From: Candidatus Dormiibacterota bacterium
GTDB taxonomy: Bacteria > Chloroflexota > Dormibacteria > Aeolococcales > Aeolococcaceae
Direction of reading: 5' to 3'
Length of the DNA stretch: 9,818 nucleotides
Assembly: GCA_019236085.1 (NCBI GenBank)
Contig: JAFAJR010000013.1
Coordinates: 1 to 9,818 of the forward strand
Shown here piece by piece: positions 6,916-9,818 of this stretch. The notes beneath the pieces were generated by a model. It saw only the letters and a list, made by a program, of their open reading frames with translations. It searched no databases and was not told the DNA's origin. A program made the translations under genes and the position numbers. The first letter of the stretch is position 1, and every line of letters starts with the position of its first letter.

Positions 6916-6921
6916 TATGGT
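6916..6921 (+). promoter_or_regulatory. Putative -10 element of the stand-alone receiver gene
   Basis: TATGGT lies within an AT-rich GATATAT patch and ends 9 nt before ATG 6931, the same spacing as the divergent TATCCT element. A GGTGG that could pair weakly with 16S rRNA overlaps its end, so either a very short leader or a longer transcript with that weak site is possible. Confidence 0.38.
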
Positions 6922-6930
6922 GGTGACACG

Positions 6931-7311
6931 ATGACCGTTCGGGTGCTCATCGTCGACGACCAGGCTCCGTTCCGCCTTGCCGCGCGCGCCGTCGTCGACG
7001 CCACCGATGGATTTGACGTCATCGGCGAGGTGGAGACGGGCGAGGCCTCGCTCGATGCGGTGCTGCAGCTGCACCCGGACCTGGTGCTCATGGACGTCAA
7101 CCTTCCCGGCATCACCGGGCTCGAAGCCACCCGGCGCATCCTTGCCGCCGGCGACGATGCGCCGGTGGTGCTGATCCTGTCGACCTATGAGCCCGAGGAG
7201 CTGGCGCCACAGGCGGCCGAGGCGGGGGCGGCCGGGTTCATCTCCAAGTCCGAGTTCGCGCCAGAGCGGCTGGTCGAGGCCTGGAGCCAGGCGCCCCACC
7301 GCGTGGCCTGA
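6931..7311 (+). CDS. Stand-alone receiver-domain protein (CheY-like single-domain response regulator)
   Basis: This 126-residue protein is a receiver domain alone. It has the acidic pair D9/D10, phospho-acceptor D55 in LVLMDVNLPG, S84/T85 and K106 in FISK, so it should accept phosphate. It ends 20 residues after the lysine, with no room for an output domain. Such proteins act as phosphate shuttles, sinks or protein-interaction switches. The GITGLEATRRI sequence resembles NarL-family receivers, but it is less like the two neighbouring receivers than those are to each other. ATG 6931 is preferred to upstream in-frame starts (GTG 6874, ATG 6892) because beta-1 (VRVLIVDD) begins at residue 3. It is divergent from the LuxR-type regulator, and apt begins 3 bp after its stop, so the two are probably co-transcribed. 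Confidence 0.9.
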   Translation: MTVRVLIVDDQAPFRLAARAVVDATDGFDVIGEVETGEASLDAVLQLHPDLVLMDVNLPGITGLEATRRILAAGDDAPVVLILSTYEPEELAPQAAEAGAAGFISKSEFAPERLVEAWSQAPHRVA

Positions 7312-7314
7312 CCC

Positions 7315-7854
7315 GTGACGGCGGCTGACGGCGAGCTCGAGCGCCGGCTGCGGGCTCTTGTCGTCGATGTGCCCGACTTCCCGTCGCCGGGGGTGGTCTT
7401 CCGTGACATCACGGCGCTGGTGGGCGACGGCGGAGCACTCCACGACGCCGTTTCGGCCATGGCCGCGCCCTTTGCCGGCGACGGCATCGAGGTTGTCGCC
7501 GGCATCGAGTCGCGCGGATTCATCCTGGGTGGTGCTGTGGCCGCGACCCTGGGCGCCGGCTTCGTCCCCATCCGCAAACAAGGCAAGCTGCCCCGCGCCA
7601 CGCTTTCTGCGGAGTACAGCCTGGAGTACGGCGCCGCGGTGATCGAGGTGCACGCCGACGCGCTGGCTGCAGGGCAGCGCGTCCTCGTGGTTGACGACGT
7701 GCTGGCCACGGGTGGCACTGCAGCCGCGGCCGCCTCCCTGGTGCGCGCCCTCGCCGGGCACCTCGCAGGCTTCTCGTTCCTCATCGAGCTGAGGGCGCTG
7801 GGTGGGGCTGCAGCTCTCGACGGGGTCCGCCGCGAGTCGCTTCTCGTCTACTGA
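7315..7854 (+). CDS. apt: Adenine phosphoribosyltransferase
   Basis: This 179-residue cytoplasmic purine-salvage enzyme converts adenine and PRPP to AMP and pyrophosphate. It shows the family landmarks in order: VDVPDFPSPGVVFRDIT near the N-terminus, GIESRGFILGG (63-73), a VPIRKQGKLP loop, the EYSLEYG segment, and the PRPP-binding motif VLVVDDVLATGGT (123-135) with D127/D128. Length is normal for Apt. The start is GTG 7315, which gives the usual short helix before PDFP. It lies 3 bp after the receiver stop with no clear Shine-Dalgarno sequence, suggesting translation coupled to the upstream gene. The HtrA-like gene follows 10 bp after its stop, consistent with one operon. Confidence 0.95.
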   Translation: MTAADGELERRLRALVVDVPDFPSPGVVFRDITALVGDGGALHDAVSAMAAPFAGDGIEVVAGIESRGFILGGAVAATLGAGFVPIRKQGKLPRATLSAEYSLEYGAAVIEVHADALAAGQRVLVVDDVLATGGTAAAAASLVRALAGHLAGFSFLIELRALGGAAALDGVRRESLLVY

Positions 7855-7857
7855 GCC

Positions 7858-7864
7858 GGGGCGG
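7858..7864 (+). promoter_or_regulatory. Probable ribosome binding site of the HtrA-like gene
   Basis: GGGGCGG immediately precedes two adjacent in-frame ATGs (7865 and 7868). The spacing is better for the second, but they differ by only one residue. The frame remains open upstream into apt, and this G-rich site supports starting here. Confidence 0.35.
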
Positions 7865-8899
7865 ATGATGCAGGGCGTGATCGCGCAGCGGCCCAGGTTG
7901 CTGCAGTCGCGGCGGCAGCTGCTGCTCGCCGGGCTCGGGGGTGCCGCCGCCCTAGCCGCGGTCGTGGGGCTGGTCGTGGGACGGTCGGCGGCGGGAAACA
8001 CCGGCGCGGCCGCCGCTGCAGTCGGCGGCATCACGGTGAGCTTTGGCAACGGCTCGACGGTCAACGGCAGCGCCGTTGTCCTCAACACGTCCGGTGAGAT
8101 GGTGACGACCTATCACGCGGTCACTGGGGCTGTCAGCATCTCGCTGCTGCTCAACGGTCACCGCTACTTCGCCAGCCCCGTGGCGCTCGATCCGGGTGAT
8201 GACGTCGCCGTCCTCCAGGTGCTCGGGGCCGGCGCCCTGCCCCAGGCGCCGCTGGGCGACAGCGGCTCGCTGCACGTCGGAGACCCGCTGGCGGTCATCG
8301 GAACCGACGCCGGTGCCGCCGCGCCGCCGGCGGTGATCGCCGCCAGCATCACAGCGCTGGGCCAGACGGTGACCTCGAGCGACCCGGATGCCGCCAACCC
8401 CATCACGCTCTCCGGCCTGATCGAGTTCGCGGCTCAGTCGCCGCCCCAGGGTGTCGGTGGCGCCGTTGTCGACGGCTCGGGTCACGCCGTCGGCATGTTC
8501 GTCGCCGGGGCTGCAAGGCTGCGCGGCGGCGTCGGGCCTGACATCGGCTACGCGATCCCCATCGCCACCATTCAAGAGGTCGCCCACGAGGCGGCGGCCG
8601 GCACCGGCGGCAGCGTGCTGCGCGGCAACGGCGGGTATCTCGGCGTCGAGGTGCGCGATTCCAACAGCCCGGCGGGCGCCTACGTCGTCCAGGTGCCGGT
8701 GGGGACCCCGGCGTATGTCGCCGGGATTGGCGCCGGCGACGTGATCATCGCTGTCAATGACACCTCGATCGTGTCGGCCGACGGCCTGGGCGAGACGCTG
8801 CGGACCTTCATGGGAGGCGACCGTGTGCGGGTCACGTATGTCGACCCCCACGGTGGGCGGCACACAACCGCTGTCCAGCTGGCAGCCTCCACCACCTAG
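7865..8899 (+). CDS. HtrA/DegP-like trypsin-fold protein with PDZ domain, catalytic serine replaced
   Basis: This 344-residue envelope protein has a basic N-terminus and a hydrophobic segment (about 18-40), SRRQLLLAGLGGAAALA, which acts as membrane anchor or signal peptide and has a twin-arginine look. A chymotrypsin-like domain follows (about 50-245) and then a PDZ domain (257-340: GYLGVEV...GAYVVQVPVGTPAYVAGIGAGDVI). The HtrA triad is partly kept: H84 in TTYHAVTGA and D113 in DPGDDVAVL. The serine motif, normally NPGNSGGP, aligns without gaps to PPQGVGGA, so the serine is V197 (GTC, 8453-8455) and the preceding Gly-Asn is altered. The protein is therefore probably proteolytically inactive and may serve as a chaperone, scaffold or sensor. 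Its fold and surface location are inferred from the family. It sits 10 bp after apt and 40 bp before lon. The start could be ATG 7865 or 7868. Confidence 0.88.
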   Translation: MMQGVIAQRPRLLQSRRQLLLAGLGGAAALAAVVGLVVGRSAAGNTGAAAAAVGGITVSFGNGSTVNGSAVVLNTSGEMVTTYHAVTGAVSISLLLNGHRYFASPVALDPGDDVAVLQVLGAGALPQAPLGDSGSLHVGDPLAVIGTDAGAAAPPAVIAASITALGQTVTSSDPDAANPITLSGLIEFAAQSPPQGVGGAVVDGSGHAVGMFVAGAARLRGGVGPDIGYAIPIATIQEVAHEAAAGTGGSVLRGNGGYLGVEVRDSNSPAGAYVVQVPVGTPAYVAGIGAGDVIIAVNDTSIVSADGLGETLRTFMGGDRVRVTYVDPHGGRHTTAVQLAASTT

Positions 8900-8939
8900 C
8901 AGCCGATTGGGCTTGGCGCGATCCGGGTACGACATCGCC

Positions 8940-9818
8940 ATGACCGAACTCCGCTCCGAGCTGCTTCCCGTCCTGCCCCTCGACGACGTCGTGGTGCTGC
9001 CGCACATGACTGTGACCCTGGGGGTCGAGGACACCGAGCAGCGAGCGGCCGTCGAAGCAGCCCGCAAAGGCAACCACCTGGTGCTGCTGGCGCCGAGGAT
9101 CGAGGGCCGCTTCGGCGGCGTCGGCACCGTGGCCACCCTGGGAGAGTCCGGCTCGCTGCCCAACGGCGCCGAGGTGCAGATCGTCCGTGGCGAGTACCGA
9201 GCCCGGCTCGGGACGGGCCAGGCCGACGTCGCCGGTGCGCTCTGGGTCCAGGTGGAGCCGGTGCGCGACCCCGACCCGCCGTCGGACCGCTCGCTGGAGC
9301 TGGCCCGGGAGTACCGGGCATTGCTCGAGAACCTGCTCGAGGCGCGCGACGCCACCCAGGTGGTGCAGTTCCTCAGGGCAGCTCGCACCCCCGGCCACCT
9401 GGCCGACCTTGCCGGCTACTCGCCCGACCTGTCGGTGGACCAGAAGCTGCAGGTGCTGGAGACGATCGACCTGGAGAAGCGCCTCGAGCTGCTCATCGGG
9501 TGGACCCGTGAGGTCCTCGCCGAGGCGTCGCTGAAGGAGACCATCCGCAAGGAGGTCAACGAGGGCATGGAGAAGACGCAGCGGGAGTTCCTGCTCCGCC
9601 AGCAGCTCGAGACGATCAAGAAGCAGCTGGGCGAGGGAGGCGACGACGTCGCCTCCACGTACCGCAGCCGCGTCGCCGAGGCCGGCATGCCAGATGCCGT
9701 CCGCGCCGAGGTGGAGCGGGAGATCGACCGGCTGGAGCGCACCAGCGAGCAGAACCCCGAGCACGGCTGGATCCGCACGTACCTCGACTGGATGCTCGAC
9801 ATCCCCTGGAACGTGCGC
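8940..9818 (+). CDS. lon: ATP-dependent protease Lon, N-terminal part (cut by window end)
   Basis: These are the first 293 residues of Lon, the cytoplasmic AAA+ serine protease that degrades misfolded and regulatory proteins. The start LLPVLPLDDVVVLPHMTVTL is the hallmark of the Lon substrate-binding N domain (about 9-195). It is followed by the long helical region with EKRLELLIGWTREVLAEASL, then REFLLRQQLETIKKQLGEG and the DWMLDIPW segment that precedes the ATPase module. The Walker motifs and the Ser-Lys protease dyad lie beyond the window, so activity cannot be judged. ATG 8940 was chosen because the conserved N-domain starts within ten residues. There is only a weak Shine-Dalgarno candidate. 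The 40-bp gap after the HtrA-like gene could hold its own promoter, but I see no convincing hexamers. Confidence 0.96.
   Translation, partial: MTELRSELLPVLPLDDVVVLPHMTVTLGVEDTEQRAAVEAARKGNHLVLLAPRIEGRFGGVGTVATLGESGSLPNGAEVQIVRGEYRARLGTGQADVAGALWVQVEPVRDPDPPSDRSLELAREYRALLENLLEARDATQVVQFLRAARTPGHLADLAGYSPDLSVDQKLQVLETIDLEKRLELLIGWTREVLAEASLKETIRKEVNEGMEKTQREFLLRQQLETIKKQLGEGGDDVASTYRSRVAEAGMPDAVRAEVEREIDRLERTSEQNPEHGWIRTYLDWMLDIPWNVR

Larger units (their letters stand above)
6849..6930. other. Divergent intergenic region between LuxR-type regulator and stand-alone receiver
   Basis: These 82 bp carry two outward -10-like hexamers (6858-6863 minus, 6916-6921 plus). Between them GGCCGTG occurs twice as direct repeats 30 bp apart (6870-6876 and 6900-6906), and TGGTG/CACCA forms a 5-bp-arm inverted repeat (6875-6879 and 6887-6891). 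These could be sites for the adjacent LuxR-type regulator, but the evidence is only their position. Confidence 0.4.

Noticed and set aside
6655..8088. Minus-strand open frame of 477 codons
   Set aside because: It runs antisense through the stand-alone receiver, apt and HtrA-like genes, all with clear family motifs, so it is a shadow.
8450..8464. Possible frameshift explaining the missing serine in the HtrA-like protein
   Set aside because: The frame is continuous with good motif matches on both sides (LIEFAAQ before, GGAVVDGSGHAVG after), so the Val is a substitution rather than a frame error.
7952..9388. Minus-strand open frame of 478 codons, with a further one at 8832-9764
   Set aside because: Both are antisense to the HtrA-like and lon genes, are composition-biased and have no recognisable motif.
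1..9818. CRISPR arrays, tRNA/rRNA genes, insertion sequences, prophage or attachment sites
   Set aside because: I saw no regularly spaced repeats, cloverleaf-like segments, transposase motifs or flanking direct repeats. Coding covers nearly the whole window.

Overview
The window is GC-rich, densely coded bacterial DNA. It uses ATG, GTG and probably TTG starts, has short or overlapping gene junctions, and shows TAnnnT-type -10 elements 6 to 9 nt from start codons, as in leaderless or near-leaderless transcription. These traits and the multi-membrane NarX-type kinases suggest an actinobacterial-like lineage (Actinomycetota, or the Dormibacterota/Chloroflexota group). There is no ribosomal RNA or other marker to settle this.

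Left part (1-4757, all minus strand, read right to left). A 332-residue protein with a C-terminal cyclic-nucleotide-binding (CNB) domain is followed by two tandem paralogous sensor histidine kinases. Each kinase has about ten membrane segments, a GAF-like region and a HisKA_3 H-box. The kinases are joined by an ATGA overlap. The second is cut by the window edge just after its phospho-acceptor His.

Middle (4758-7311). A 134-bp divergent intergenic region separates the CNB gene from a plus-strand hybrid response regulator. That protein is a receiver, a decayed LuxR-type helix-turn-helix (HTH) segment, and a class III adenylyl/guanylyl cyclase. It converges with, and overlaps by 29 bp, a minus-strand NarL/LuxR-type response regulator. 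This regulator is in turn divergent from a plus-strand stand-alone receiver protein.

Right part (7315-9818, plus strand). The stand-alone receiver is closely followed by adenine phosphoribosyltransferase (apt), then a membrane-anchored HtrA/DegP-like PDZ protein whose catalytic serine position is valine, then the N-terminal third of the ATP-dependent protease Lon.

Working model (inference): one or both kinases sense a membrane or cytoplasmic signal and phosphorylate three receivers. One makes a cyclic nucleotide, one binds DNA, and one has no output and may act as a phosphate sink or shuttle. The divergently encoded CNB protein is the obvious candidate receptor for the nucleotide. The gene content thus resembles a compact phosphorelay-to-second-messenger module beside nucleotide salvage and protein quality-control genes.
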